A stretch of 64,000 nt of DNA from Sphingomonas sp. TREG-RG-20F-R18-01 (GCF_022662475.1 NZ_JAKNQQ010000001.1:1-64000), one strand, 5' to 3'; positions 35,730 through 44,986 are shown, numbered from the stretch's first letter. Notes: generated by a model not told the origin, from the letters alone. Program-made: numbers and translations.

Positions 35730-36059
35730 ATGTCGAAGTCCGCGCAGGGGAGCGCCGGTATCGAGCACTCCATCTCCAATCGTTACAGCGACCGGTCCGG
35801 CGATACTCTCGCGACCGACGATCTGGTAGTTCAACGGCTGGACGCGTTCGAAGCGGATTTCATGCGCGAGCGCTTCGCGGACTTCGAGCGTTCCGTCCTG
35901 CAGGACAATATCATCCTGTGCGATACCAAATGCGGTGTGCTGCTTGCGTTTACCGGGACGATGGTCATCCTCAAAAGCGGCCCACATGGCGCGTGCAAAG
36001 ACCCATGCGGCGAGATGAGGGCCGCGCCAGGCCGTGCCGATACCACCGACCGAGGCTGA
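35730..36059 (+). pseudogene. Possible remnant of a Pycsar-TM-like (DUF5706) membrane protein
   Basis: ATG 35730 opens a frame with good third-position G/C usage encoding a soluble N-terminal part, then LQDNIILCDTKCGVLLAF and TGTMVIL. This resembles the 'D.K....LAF.G' entry into the first membrane helix of DUF5706/Pycsar effector-type TM domains. After about residue 80 the frame degenerates, loses hydrophobicity and ends at TGA 36057. A further hydrophobic stretch (MALPAVLLAGSAWIAPAGSIF) follows in the same frame after the stop. It looks like a decayed or frameshifted gene. No cyclase gene is adjacent, so a defence role is speculative. Confidence 0.35.
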
Positions 36060-36146
36060 AGTGCCGGTATGGCGTATCCCGCCGTTCCGGGAATGGCCCT
36101 GCCCGCAGTCTTGCTGGCAGGTAGCGCGTGGATAGCGCCGGCTGGG

Positions 36147-37478
36147 TCAATTTTTTCCGCCCAGCAATCCGCCTTGCCGGAGCGCGGCATCGATGCCGGC
36201 GACGCGGGCCTGGAAACGGGGATCGGCCAACCCACCGTACCGCTTGACGAACGCCTGGTTGGAAATGCCGTCTTCGCGGGCCGTGAGGTCGCTCGGCAAC
36301 AGCTCTTCGGCTGACACGCTGCGGAGCCGATCGGCCATGGCCGCCGACGTTTCAGGGCGGATGGCAGCCTGCGCTACCAGATATCCGGACCGGTCTGCAG
36401 CAAGGTCGGCAAACGAAAACCCGCTGGGATCGCCGATGGCGAATGCGGATTGCCTGGCAAGGCTGTCCGCCAACTCCTTCCACTCGCCCATTGCTTCCGC
36501 CAGGTGCGTGCCAGCGCCCGCTGCCAGCGCCGCGGATAATGCCCAATGCATCGGCCAGTCCGATCGACCCCGGATTGTTGCGATCGGCACCTGCAACCCC
36601 GCATGCGCCTTTGCGCGACAGGACGCGGTATCGGCCCGCGCCGCGCCGGCAAGATCCCCCGCGCGTTCGTCGACCAGGATCATCGCCAGGGCAATGAACG
36701 TCGCGCGATTATACCCGGGCGTCCCTGCGTCCGGATCGGGTATCGCAAACGCGCGGTGCACGTGATCCGTCAACGCGCTCAGTGGCGCTGCCTGCTGCGC
36801 GGTCGCTAGGCGACAGTAGATCTTCGTTACCAGCGTTTCGTCGACGGCGTTGGTGGATAGCCCAGCCACCTGGTCCATCAACCCGCTCTTGCGCGGAAGG
36901 TGGACCACCGCCGCCACTGCATCATCACTGATCGCGACCGTTTGAACGAGTTGATCGAGCGGGGGTACATCGACGTGGCGATAGCGCAGCGCCAGACGAC
37001 CGAGCTCGATCGTCCACCGCGCCAGGGCGCCGTGCATGGACAGCGATCCAACCGTCAGACGGACCGGCGGAAATCCGGTGCTACGCCCTTGCGCGGACAC
37101 GCCGATGTTGAGCCAGCGTCCGCGGAACAGGCGATGGCTGCCCACAATCTGCAAAATTCCGTGGTCGATGTCCATTCGCAGTCGATCCGGCCGAAAGCCC
37201 TGCGTTGCCATCGCACTCATGCCGTCGAGTTGTCTGCGATCGAGGTGAATGCTGCTCCGACCGTCGGGTCGATCCCAAATGGCCTTCATCTGCAGAACGG
37301 CGTCACGGCCCGCGCCGACCTGTTCGGCGGTCGGCGGCAGCGCCGCATCGACTGTCGGGCCGGCGCTGGTCACCAGGATGATCAGGACGACGACAGCCAG
37401 CGCCATCGCTCCTGCGGCGGCAGCCAGGACCTTCGCGGCCCGGCGCGCTGCTGCGCGCCTGTTCCTCTCTCGTACCAA
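36147..37478 (-). CDS. Membrane-anchored hypothetical protein
   Basis: A 443-residue protein with one N-terminal membrane helix (~20-40, MALAVVVLIILVTSA), then a large soluble part probably in the periplasm. The C-terminal region contains HWALSAALAAGAGTHLAEAM followed by GEWKELADSL and GFSFADLAADRSGYLVAQAA, a pattern I have seen in uncharacterised proteobacterial envelope proteins. No catalytic motif is recognised. The start is TTG 37478, with an AAGAAAG stretch upstream; a different start within the anchor is possible. It is convergent with the preceding remnant. Confidence 0.6.
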   Translation of the reverse strand: MVRERNRRAAARRAAKVLAAAAGAMALAVVVLIILVTSAGPTVDAALPPTAEQVGAGRDAVLQMKAIWDRPDGRSSIHLDRRQLDGMSAMATQGFRPDRLRMDIDHGILQIVGSHRLFRGRWLNIGVSAQGRSTGFPPVRLTVGSLSMHGALARWTIELGRLALRYRHVDVPPLDQLVQTVAISDDAVAAVVHLPRKSGLMDQVAGLSTNAVDETLVTKIYCRLATAQQAAPLSALTDHVHRAFAIPDPDAGTPGYNRATFIALAMILVDERAGDLAGAARADTASCRAKAHAGLQVPIATIRGRSDWPMHWALSAALAAGAGTHLAEAMGEWKELADSLARQSAFAIGDPSGFSFADLAADRSGYLVAQAAIRPETSAAMADRLRSVSAEELLPSDLTAREDGISNQAFVKRYGGLADPRFQARVAGIDAALRQGGLLGGKN

Positions 37479-37798
37479 CGACCGAGCGCTTTCTTCAAAC
37501 GGGCCTCATTGGCCCACCCCGTATGAGGAGACAGGTACACCAAGGCGGAGACAATCCCAGGCGCGGTACCATGGATTGAAAGCGGTCCTTACGGTAAAAC
37601 AACCGGCGATCGCATGCGCCATCGACGTCCCAATCTCGCGCGGTCATCCCGTGCCCTTCGATCTTCGATACCCGCGCGCATCCGTCGCTTGCCTTCGTAG
37701 CGGTCAAGCACCGCGTTTTGCGCATTTTGGATGGAAGCCATGCCGGATACGGATGACCATCCGGCAGAAACGCGACCGAAGGCGAAGGGGCGGCCGCG
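37479..37798. other. Intergenic interval, nothing recognised
   Basis: About 320 bp between two leftward genes. A small hairpin-like CCGGATACGGATGACCATCCGG lies near 37743. No gene or RNA recognised. Confidence 0.4.
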
Positions 37799-39676
37799 CT
37801 ACCGCGCCAGGACGGAACTGGCGTAGCGCGCGAGAAGGTCCGCCGCGTCGTCGTAGAGCGCGATCGCACCCGCATGGAGCAGCCCGGCGTCGTCGAACCC
37901 GCCCGAGCGAAGGCCGATGGCTCGCATGCCGCACTTCGCAGCCGCCTCCATATCATAGGGCGTGTCGCCGACGACGATCACCTCGTCGGCCCCCATCGGA
38001 TCGACCTTGGAGAGCGCCGCCCTGAAAATGTCCCCCGCTGGCTTGGACGTTTCCACGTCGTCGATACTGGTGGTCGCGTCGACCACCTGGCCGAGCTTCA
38101 TCATCGACACGTAATGCGCGACCTCCTTGGCATCTGCCGACGAAGCGAGCACCACTTTCTGGCCTTGCCCATGAACATGGCGGAGCAGCCGGTCGGCATC
38201 GGCGAACGGCCGCACCTCGGCGAGGTACTTCGCCTTGAAAATTTGACCCTGACGGTCGCCGATCGCTGCGATCGTGTCGGACGACGCGTCCCGAAGCAGG
38301 TCGGGCACGAGCTGATCCGCACCCTTGCCGATCTGGCCCCGGATTGCGGCCTGTCCGACTGCATGGCCGTGCTCTCGGAACGCCGCCTCCCATGCCGCAA
38401 CGTGCAGGTCGTTGCTGTCGACGAGCGTCCCGTCGAGATCGAAGAATACCGCGCGCGTCGCAAGCGTCGGCGTGGCCGGACGCTCACGCAGGAACCAGGT
38501 CACGGCCGCTGTTGCGCCCAGCAGGGCCGCGCCCTGCGCACCCCGCCCCCGCCGCAATAGCGACAGCCCCAGCGTCGCCGCGACGGACGACGCCCATCCG
38601 ATTTTCGGAAGCCCCGCGATCCCGCTGGCACGCCCGGCGATGCGACTTTTGACGATCTCGCCGAGGGCGGCAGGCATTTCGGCCGACCGGCGCGCCGCAC
38701 CCACGACGGGTCCGCCCGCATGCGTGCCCGATGCGTCGTCGTCCGCGACGTGGTCGGCCGCCCAGGCCCCGCGATCGCCCAGCGGGGCGGATTGCCGGGT
38801 CGTGTCCCGTGCGGTCTGGTGCTCGATCTCGGAATTCAGTTCCGCGCCGAACAACAAGATGTAGCTGGACAGGTACAGCCAGGTGAGCGTCACGACGACG
38901 GTGCCGAGCGACCCATAGGTCGCATTGTAGTTACCGAACTGGGCGACGTAGATGCCAAAGCCGATTGTCAGCACCAGCCACATGAGCGCCGCGAACAGGG
39001 ATCCCGGCGTCAGCCATACCCACCGCGCCCGCTCGCGCGATGGACCGTAGCGGTACAAGGTGGCCGCCGCCCCGGCACCCGCGAGCGTCAGCAAGAGATA
39101 GGCGAGAACCTTTCCCGCGATGATCACGCCATCCGGGGCATTCGGGATCAGTCGCTGAAAGTGGCCGAGCGCGGCGATTGCCACCAGGGCGATCATCGCG
39201 ACGATCACGGCGACCACCGTCATGCCGATGGCGAGCAGGTTGACCTTGATGAACCCGCGCTTCTCCTGCTCTTCATAGGCGACGTTAAGCGCGGTGATGA
39301 TCGCGCCCGCCCCATTGCGCGCCCCGAACACCGCCAGTCCGAGGGCCAGCAGCAGCCCCAGCCCCTTCTTGTCGTCGGACGTCTTGACCACGTTCATCAA
39401 TTGCTCGCCCACCAGCTTGGCGACGTCGCTCGGCATGACGGACGTGAGCTGCGTCATGTTGCGCATCACGGTCGCCGGGTTTGCCGCGAGGCCGTAGACC
39501 AGCACGATCGCACCGAGCAGCGGCACGAGCGCAAGGAAACCGTAGAAGGCGACGCCCGCTGCGATCAGCCCGATATTGTCCGTGCCGGTCTCTGCCCAGC
39601 TCCGCTTGACGATGGCGAGCCACCCCTTGAGCGGTATCTGCCATGGGCTTCCCGCTTCATGTCCCTGATCGTCCAC
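37799..39676 (-). CDS. Fusion: YihY/BrkB membrane domain + HAD phosphatase
   Basis: A 625-residue protein in one uninterrupted frame. Residues ~10-285 are a YihY/BrkB (formerly RNase BN-like) six-helix membrane domain (AGVAFYGFLALVPLLGAIVL, FGARNGAGAIITALNVAYEE, TWLYLSSYILLFGAELNSEI). A linker of ~100 residues with a short hydrophobic run precedes a HAD subfamily IA hydrolase: motif I FFDLDGTLVDS, motif II VVLASSADAKE, Lys in SKPAGDIF and motif IV VVVGDTPYDMEAA. HADs of this type act on phosphosugars or phosphoglycolate. The start is GTG 39676; upstream frame in 40477-39676 belongs to no real gene. Fusions of these two families are unusual. Confidence 0.8.
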   Translation of the reverse strand: MDDQGHEAGSPWQIPLKGWLAIVKRSWAETGTDNIGLIAAGVAFYGFLALVPLLGAIVLVYGLAANPATVMRNMTQLTSVMPSDVAKLVGEQLMNVVKTSDDKKGLGLLLALGLAVFGARNGAGAIITALNVAYEEQEKRGFIKVNLLAIGMTVVAVIVAMIALVAIAALGHFQRLIPNAPDGVIIAGKVLAYLLLTLAGAGAAATLYRYGPSRERARWVWLTPGSLFAALMWLVLTIGFGIYVAQFGNYNATYGSLGTVVVTLTWLYLSSYILLFGAELNSEIEHQTARDTTRQSAPLGDRGAWAADHVADDDASGTHAGGPVVGAARRSAEMPAALGEIVKSRIAGRASGIAGLPKIGWASSVAATLGLSLLRRGRGAQGAALLGATAAVTWFLRERPATPTLATRAVFFDLDGTLVDSNDLHVAAWEAAFREHGHAVGQAAIRGQIGKGADQLVPDLLRDASSDTIAAIGDRQGQIFKAKYLAEVRPFADADRLLRHVHGQGQKVVLASSADAKEVAHYVSMMKLGQVVDATTSIDDVETSKPAGDIFRAALSKVDPMGADEVIVVGDTPYDMEAAAKCGMRAIGLRSGGFDDAGLLHAGAIALYDDAADLLARYASSVLAR

Positions 39677-39831
39677 GCTGATATCCGTTCGTTTTGATGA
39701 CCCGAAGCGCGGGACTTCGGTTGAACAGATGTGACGAAGGACCGTTCCAGCCGGAAATGGGTCGCGGTCGACGACGCTTGCGATTGGGGCCGTCCCGTAT
39801 CCGGGCGGCGGGGCGCGACGCATCGCGCCGG

Positions 39832-40806
39832 CTAGGCCGTTGGCACGGGATCCCCACGGGCGGGGTCGGCAATCACCCGCCGTTCGAGCCAGCGGGACAG
39901 CATCAGATGCGGCACCGCGACGGATGCGAGCAACTGGAACGCCTGCGCCACGACGGTCGGGTCGATCCGAGACGGCGCCATGGCGCGCATCCCCCACCAG
40001 CCGAGAACCGCCAGGCCCGACAACAGCGCGCCGGTCCCGAGCCAGCGGGCAAGCGTCATGTCGCGCAACTGCGCTCGCGTCTCCGCCAGATGCCGCGGCG
40101 AATGCAGGAAGACGAAGAACAGCGCGAAGCCGGCGACCGGCGGCAGGACGACCAGCAGAACGAAGCATAGCGCCATCGCGGCCGCCCAGCCTCTGCTCTT
40201 GTTTAGCCATGCAACGGCAATGCCGACAGCGGTGACCAGCAATGCGACCGGCGCTGCCGCAGTAATGATCTGCGCGATCACCTTGGCGCGCGGATCGCTC
40301 ATCGCGACGAACAGGTCCGACACTATCGCGGGATGACCAAGCGTCGCTGCCCCGATCACCGCTGCGCCCGCTGCAAACCGCAACAGCGGCTCTTCGAGCA
40401 TCGGCCAATCCTCGCCGAAATGCACCGAGGCAACCGCCAGGAAAAGCACCAGGGCTACCAACGGCAGCGTCATCCACAGCAACACCATCAGCATGGCGAC
40501 CGTCGCATAACCCACGACCGCGAGCCCGACGCCGGACCGATCCAGCGCCACCGCGCGCCGCAGCAGCGCGATGTCATAGGCCCCGTGCGGCAGCCCGCCG
40601 CCGATGAACACGAGGGTCGCTGCGACCACCGCCGCCGGTTCCCCTAGCGGCGCGCGAAGCAGGGTCAGCGCGATGAGCGTCGCCGCGGCGATCCAATAGA
40701 CCGGATAGACGACATCGCCGCGCCCCTGGGGGGCACGGCGATGCGGTTGCGCTCGGTGATCGGCAAGCACGGCCGTCCGATCAGGCGGCGTGGACCTTGT
40801 GTCCAT
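39832..40806 (-). CDS. blh: Brp/Blh-family beta-carotene 15,15'-dioxygenase
   Basis: A 324-residue multi-helix membrane enzyme that cleaves beta-carotene to two retinals. It has the family's metal-binding His set: GGLPHGAYDIALL, VASVHFGEDWPM, FLHSPRHL and VAVPHLMLSRWL. It lies directly downstream of the rhodopsin gene on the same strand, overlapping its end by 26 bp if ATG 40806 is used; GTG 40770 would avoid the overlap. The pair makes an in-cell source of retinal for the pump. A carotenoid pathway must supply the beta-carotene, which is not in this window. Confidence 0.92.
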   Translation of the reverse strand: MDTRSTPPDRTAVLADHRAQPHRRAPQGRGDVVYPVYWIAAATLIALTLLRAPLGEPAAVVAATLVFIGGGLPHGAYDIALLRRAVALDRSGVGLAVVGYATVAMLMVLLWMTLPLVALVLFLAVASVHFGEDWPMLEEPLLRFAAGAAVIGAATLGHPAIVSDLFVAMSDPRAKVIAQIITAAAPVALLVTAVGIAVAWLNKSRGWAAAMALCFVLLVVLPPVAGFALFFVFLHSPRHLAETRAQLRDMTLARWLGTGALLSGLAVLGWWGMRAMAPSRIDPTVVAQAFQLLASVAVPHLMLSRWLERRVIADPARGDPVPTA

Positions 40807-41548
40807 CGCCTTCGGCTTCCGATTTGCGGAGCGCGATCAGGAAGATCAGGATGCCAAGCCCGGCCTTGGCGACGATATCCGCGATCGTATAGCCGATCTG
40901 GATCGTGGTGGTCGCGGTGCCGCCCGTCAGCCCGGCATAGGGTGCCATGTACACGATCGGGTAGAAGCCCCACGACGCGAAGGTCAGCAGGCGCGCCTTG
41001 CGGACGAGATCCTGTGCGCCCGCCGGCTGCTGCTTGATCGAGGCGCCGAGACCGCTGAAAAGTTCCCATACGATATACAGGAACGGGATCGCCGAGAGCG
41101 TACCCCAGATCGCACGGGTCGGGATGTCGTTGGCGATTTCGCCCGGATATCCCAGCACGATCATCAGCGCAGCCGCCGAGCCGAGGCGGACCGCCTTGGA
41201 CGACGTTTCCGCGCGCGACAGCCGCATCACCAGCACCAGTTCGATCAGCAGCAGCGGCACCGTCAGCAGCCAGTCGACGTAGCGATACGCATCGTTGAAC
41301 GCGAAGCCGGTCGCGGTGACCACGCCATTCCTGAAGATATAAGCGGCGTTCCAGCTCTCGAAGATGCGGAAATAGTGGTAGGCGGCGATGCCGGTGACCA
41401 GCCCCGAAATGGTGAGCGCGGTCCGATACGCCGGCGCGACCTGCGCGCGACTGAGCCAGAGGAAGGCGGTGGCGGCCCCCATCGCCGCGAAGGTAAAGGA
41501 AAACGCATTGTAGACGAGCGAGAATTGGAATGGCGTGACGACGTCCAT
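40781..41548 (-). CDS. Microbial rhodopsin, proteorhodopsin-type proton pump
   Basis: A 255-residue seven-helix protein. Helix C reads YVDWLLTVPLLLIE with Asp92, Thr96 and Glu103, the DTE triplet of an outward proton pump (Asp as acceptor, Glu as donor). His58 in AAYHYFRIF matches the PR His75 that pairs with the acceptor. Lys228 in YTIADIVAKAGLG binds retinal. The residue eight after the Asp, Leu100, corresponds to the green-tuned Leu. The start is ATG 41548 (MDVVTPFQF). It is followed by blh and preceded by a LOV-HTH gene, so light-driven proton motive force is likely. Carotenoid-antenna binding was not assessed. Confidence 0.95.
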   Translation of the reverse strand: MDVVTPFQFSLVYNAFSFTFAAMGAATAFLWLSRAQVAPAYRTALTISGLVTGIAAYHYFRIFESWNAAYIFRNGVVTATGFAFNDAYRYVDWLLTVPLLLIELVLVMRLSRAETSSKAVRLGSAAALMIVLGYPGEIANDIPTRAIWGTLSAIPFLYIVWELFSGLGASIKQQPAGAQDLVRKARLLTFASWGFYPIVYMAPYAGLTGGTATTTIQIGYTIADIVAKAGLGILIFLIALRKSEAEGDGHKVHAA

Positions 41549-41800
41549 AGTGGCCTCCGACGTATGGATCCGCGGCACGAATGCGCCGGGCAGGATGCTG
41601 CGGGGCGTCGCTTCGACCAAGGCGAAACGACCGTATCCCGATGTGTCGTCACAGCGGCACCAGAAGGGCGAGGGTTAGCCTGACCGCACGCCGAATGGCT
41701 GGAAGGCGTACGGCAACGCCGCTGTGGCGACCGGGAAACAGTAGAACGGCCCGGCTTTTCCGCCGATACGGACTTTGTGCCGTATCGCGGCTGCGTACCT

Positions 41801-42424
41801 CTAGAGGCCGGCCTCTACGGCGAGACGGATCAGGTCTGCGGTCGTATGCAGCTGCAGGCGGCTCATCAGGATGGCGCGGTGCATCTTGACGGTCTTTTCC
41901 GCAAGGTTGAGCTCCGCTGCGATCTGTTTGTTGAGCAGGCCGTTCGCGACGAGTTTCAGCACCTGCCCCTGCCGCGGCGAGAGCGCCTTGACCATTTCCG
42001 CGGCGCGAATGCGACGCATGCTCGATGGCGTGGCGGCTGCCGCGTCGATTTCGAGTTGCGACCCGAGGAAATACAGCAACGCATCGTTCTCGTCATAGAT
42101 CGGCGCGACGAGAACGGCGTTGCGAAACGGCTCGCCACTGCGTTTGTAGTTCAGGATTTCAACCAGCACCGGGCGATGCTCGCGCACCCCGCGACGGATT
42201 TCCTCGGTCAGCCACGGCTCCGTTGCAGGGCCAGACAGGAAACGGCAGTTACGCCCGACGACATCTTCAACGGGATATCCAGTCAGGTCACAGAAGGCAT
42301 CGTTGCAGGCAACAATCGGATTGTCGGGCAACCGCGGGTCGCTGATTACGGAGGGGATTGGACTGTCGGCGACCAGACGCCAATGGCGTTCCCGCGGGAG
42401 CAAGAGGTCGGCCTGTTGTGCCAT
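41801..42424 (-). CDS. LOV-HTH transcription factor (EL222-like)
   Basis: A 207-residue protein combining an N-terminal LOV domain (~15-130, GRNCRFLSG with the adduct Cys60, [17 protein letters not shown]) with a C-terminal LuxR-type helix-turn-helix (~147-205, [36 protein letters not shown]). The arrangement and size match Erythrobacter litoralis EL222, a blue-light-activated DNA-binding protein that dimerises after adduct formation. It is on the same strand as the rhodopsin gene, ~250 bp upstream of it, so it may regulate the light cluster. Direct targets are not shown by the sequence. Confidence 0.94.
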   Translation of the reverse strand: MAQQADLLLPRERHWRLVADSPIPSVISDPRLPDNPIVACNDAFCDLTGYPVEDVVGRNCRFLSGPATEPWLTEEIRRGVREHRPVLVEILNYKRSGEPFRNAVLVAPIYDENDALLYFLGSQLEIDAAAATPSSMRRIRAAEMVKALSPRQGQVLKLVANGLLNKQIAAELNLAEKTVKMHRAILMSRLQLHTTADLIRLAVEAGL

Positions 42425-42518
42425 ATCAGCTGCTGGTCCGGTACATATCGTCTAGCATACCGTCAGCGGTGCGTTGTGGCACTCGATTTGTTGGAGAAAT
42501 GGGCCGCCGTCGCACGCC

Positions 42519-43598
42519 TCACGCCTTCCGCGGAGCATCCCCTTCGTGCCGATCAGACCAAGTCCCTTCGGATTGACGGCGGACAAGGTCGTGGCCGAGC
42601 ACGAGATGCGGCGCCGCGAACGCATTGCCAGCGCGCCGGGAGCGAATTTCGGCGCTGAGCAGTTCGACTCCCGCCCGTGCCATCTCGGCAATCGGCTGTC
42701 GGATCGTGGTAAGTTCGGGCCAGATGGCGGTCGCAAGGGTGGTGTCGTCAAACCCGCACACGGTCAGGTCGCCGGGAATGTTGAGCAGCTTGCGGTGCGC
42801 CACGCTGACGATCGCCGCGGCCATGTCGTCATTGCTGGCAAATATCGCCGAGGGCCGATCTGCAAGGTCGAGCAACACTTCGGCAGCGTCCAGACCCGAG
42901 CGATAGGTGAACTGGCCCTGCGCGACGAGCGCGTCTTCCACGCCGACCCCCGCCTCCCGCAGCGCAGCGCGGTAACCATCGAGCCGGCGGCGGCTTTCGC
43001 TGTGGTCTGGATTCCCGACGACGAAACCGATCCGGCGATGCCCGAGCGACAAAATATGCCGCATCATCGTCCGCGCTGCCGCAAATTCGTCGATGCTGAC
43101 CGCGAGCAGATCGGGCGACGGCGTACCACTTCCGATCGCCAGCGCGGGTATGCCCTCGCCGATGATGGCGGCGATCAGCGCCGCAGAATCGCACAGCGGC
43201 GACGGCAGCATCAGGCCATCGATCCCGCTTGCGATCATCTGGCGTGCCACGGCGATCGCATGATTGTCGGGCTGGCATTTCTGGACGATCATCTGGACGT
43301 TCAACTGGCTCGCCATGTCGAGTCCGCCCACCAGCAGCGCACTGAGATAGTTCGTGCTGGGATTGGTGAACAACAGCCCGATGCGGATCTGCTGCGCGCC
43401 GGTCAGGATCCGCGCAGCAAGATTCGGCGAATAGTTGAGCCGTTCGATTGCCGCCAGGACCCGGTCGCGGGTCCCGGGTCGGACGGTCGCTTCCTTGTTT
43501 ACCACTCGCGAGACGGTCATCGTGGACACGCCGGCCGCCGCGGCGACATCGCGGATGGTCGCGGCTTTCGCCGGGCGATGAGCAGATAGCGGTTTCAT
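42519..43598 (-). CDS. LacI-family transcriptional regulator
   Basis: A 359-residue regulator. Residues ~12-60 are the LacI helix-turn-helix and hinge (ATIRDVAAAAGVSTMTVSRV, AIERLNYSPNLAARIL). The rest is the periplasmic-binding-like sugar domain (IGLLFTNPSTNYLSALLVGG, IGFVVGNPDHSESRRRLDGY). It lies divergent from the GH10 gene (194 bp between starts). Three TGnTAnCGGTAwCA-type palindromes in this locus have the form expected for a LacI-family target, so this protein is the natural candidate repressor, released by an oligosaccharide. Confidence 0.94.
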   Translation of the reverse strand: MKPLSAHRPAKAATIRDVAAAAGVSTMTVSRVVNKEATVRPGTRDRVLAAIERLNYSPNLAARILTGAQQIRIGLLFTNPSTNYLSALLVGGLDMASQLNVQMIVQKCQPDNHAIAVARQMIASGIDGLMLPSPLCDSAALIAAIIGEGIPALAIGSGTPSPDLLAVSIDEFAAARTMMRHILSLGHRRIGFVVGNPDHSESRRRLDGYRAALREAGVGVEDALVAQGQFTYRSGLDAAEVLLDLADRPSAIFASNDDMAAAIVSVAHRKLLNIPGDLTVCGFDDTTLATAIWPELTTIRQPIAEMARAGVELLSAEIRSRRAGNAFAAPHLVLGHDLVRRQSEGTWSDRHEGDAPRKA

Positions 43599-43758
43599 TC
43601 GTACCCCCGGAAGGTGCCGCTACGGTTTTGTGGCGCGAAGCGCAATAAAGGTCGGGTCCGGTTCGCAGGATATCCCGCGGGAGCAAGGCTAGTCGAAAGT
43701 CCGTTCTGTCGAACCATCCGATCGAGCCAGTCCTTGACCTGCGCCCTTCGCTTGGGGA

Positions 43759-43772
43759 TGGTAACGGTATCA
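43759..43772. promoter_or_regulatory. Candidate LacI operator in front of the GH10 gene
   Basis: TGGTAACGGTATCA, an imperfect 14-bp palindrome with central CG, lies 20 bases upstream of the GH10 start codon. It matches two similar sites elsewhere in the locus (see 48527 and 55639). Confidence 0.65.
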
Positions 43773-43792
43773 ATATAAGAGAGGGTGCTGAT

Positions 43793-44935
43793 ATGACGGG
43801 ATTTACGCGACGCGAAACCATGTTTGGCACGATCGCCGGCCTTGCAGCGGCGGCGCCGCTCGCGGCGGCGGGTCGGGAAGAACCTTCCCTGGACACCCTT
43901 GCGCGGCGCAAGGGGATACGGTTCGGGTCCGCGATCGCCTGGGGCGCTCCGGGTGCAGACCGCGGATCGTTCGCCAATCCGGCGTATGCACGCCTGGTTT
44001 CTGCCGAATGCGGGTCGATCGTTTCCGAAAACGAGCTGAAGTGGCAGGCGTTGCGACCGAGTCCGACGACCTTCGCGTTCGAACGGTTCGATGCGATCCT
44101 CAACTGGGCCGAGCGCGAACGCCTTGCGGTGCGCGGGCATAATTTGCTGTGGCACCAGCCCAAATGGTTTCCCGCATGGCTCAACACCTATGATTTCGGC
44201 GCCGCCCCCAAGCGCGAGGCCGAACGGGTGCTGACGACGCATATCGACACGGTGCTCGGTCGCTACGGCAAGCGGATCATTAGCTACGACGTCGTCAACG
44301 AGGCGGTCCGCCCGGCCGATGGGATGCTGTACGACACCAGTCTTTCGCGCGCGATGGGCGGTGCCGAACCGACGCTCGACCTCGCCTTCCACACCGCGCG
44401 CGCCGCCGCGCCGGGGGCGCAGCTGGTCTATAACGACTATATGAGCTGGGAGCCGGGCAATGCCGCGCACCGTGCCGGCGTGCTCAAGCTGCTCGAGGGG
44501 TTCCGCCGCCGCGGCACGCCGGTCGACGCGCTCGGCATACAGTCGCATCTCGTCACGCAGGGGCTGGATACGAAGGCAAGCGTGGCCGCGCTCGAACGCG
44601 ACTGGCGGCACTTCCTCGATGCAGTCACGCAGATGGGGTATCGGCTGCTGCTCACCGAGCTCGACGTGCGCGACAATGCGCTGCCCGCTGACGTCACCGC
44701 ACGCGACCGGGCGGTCGCGGACTTCACGCGGGGGTATCTCGACGTGACGCTCAGTTACCCGGCCGTGCGCGACGTGCTGAGCTGGGGCCTGTGCGACCGG
44801 TACAGCTGGATCGAGGGGTTCGAGCCGCGCAAGGACGGCACAAGGCGGCGCCCGACACTGTACGACACGCAGTTCCGCGCCAAGCCGATGCGCGAGGCGG
44901 TGGCCGCGGCATTTGCGGCTGCGCCGTCCCGCTGA
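43793..44935 (+). CDS. GH10 endo-1,4-beta-xylanase
   Basis: A 380-residue glycoside hydrolase. The N-terminus MTGFTRRETMFGTIAGLAAA is a Tat-like signal (twin Arg), so it is exported folded to the periplasm or outside. The GH10 TIM barrel follows: ENELKWQALRP substrate-binding face, NLLWHQ, acid/base Glu170 in SYDVVNEAV, and nucleophile Glu289 in LLLTELDV. It cuts internal beta-1,4-xylosyl bonds in xylan. ATG 43793 follows GAGAGGG. A candidate LacI operator precedes it, and a perfect GC hairpin terminates it. Confidence 0.94.
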   Translation: MTGFTRRETMFGTIAGLAAAAPLAAAGREEPSLDTLARRKGIRFGSAIAWGAPGADRGSFANPAYARLVSAECGSIVSENELKWQALRPSPTTFAFERFDAILNWAERERLAVRGHNLLWHQPKWFPAWLNTYDFGAAPKREAERVLTTHIDTVLGRYGKRIISYDVVNEAVRPADGMLYDTSLSRAMGGAEPTLDLAFHTARAAAPGAQLVYNDYMSWEPGNAAHRAGVLKLLEGFRRRGTPVDALGIQSHLVTQGLDTKASVAALERDWRHFLDAVTQMGYRLLLTELDVRDNALPADVTARDRAVADFTRGYLDVTLSYPAVRDVLSWGLCDRYSWIEGFEPRKDGTRRRPTLYDTQFRAKPMREAVAAAFAAAPSR

Positions 44936-44952
44936 CGGGACGGCCGCCCGCG

Positions 44953-44979
44953 TGCCGGGGGGGTTGGCGCCCCCCGGCA
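44953..44979. terminator. GC-rich hairpin between convergent GH10 and TonB receptor genes
   Basis: TGCCGGGGGG / CCCCCCGGCA, a perfect 10-bp stem with a 7-base loop, sits between the GH10 stop (44935) and the receptor stop (44987). Placed between convergent genes, it can act for both. No U-run is present. Confidence 0.75.
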
Positions 44980-44986
44980 GCGAGGA

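Noticed and set aside
37743..37764. Small hairpin CCGGAT...ATCCGG
   Set aside because: Short imperfect stem with no U-run or gene context to call it a terminator.
39677..40477. N-terminal extension of the YihY-HAD frame
   Set aside because: Overlaps Blh in another register and has no YihY similarity; the real start is near GTG 39676.
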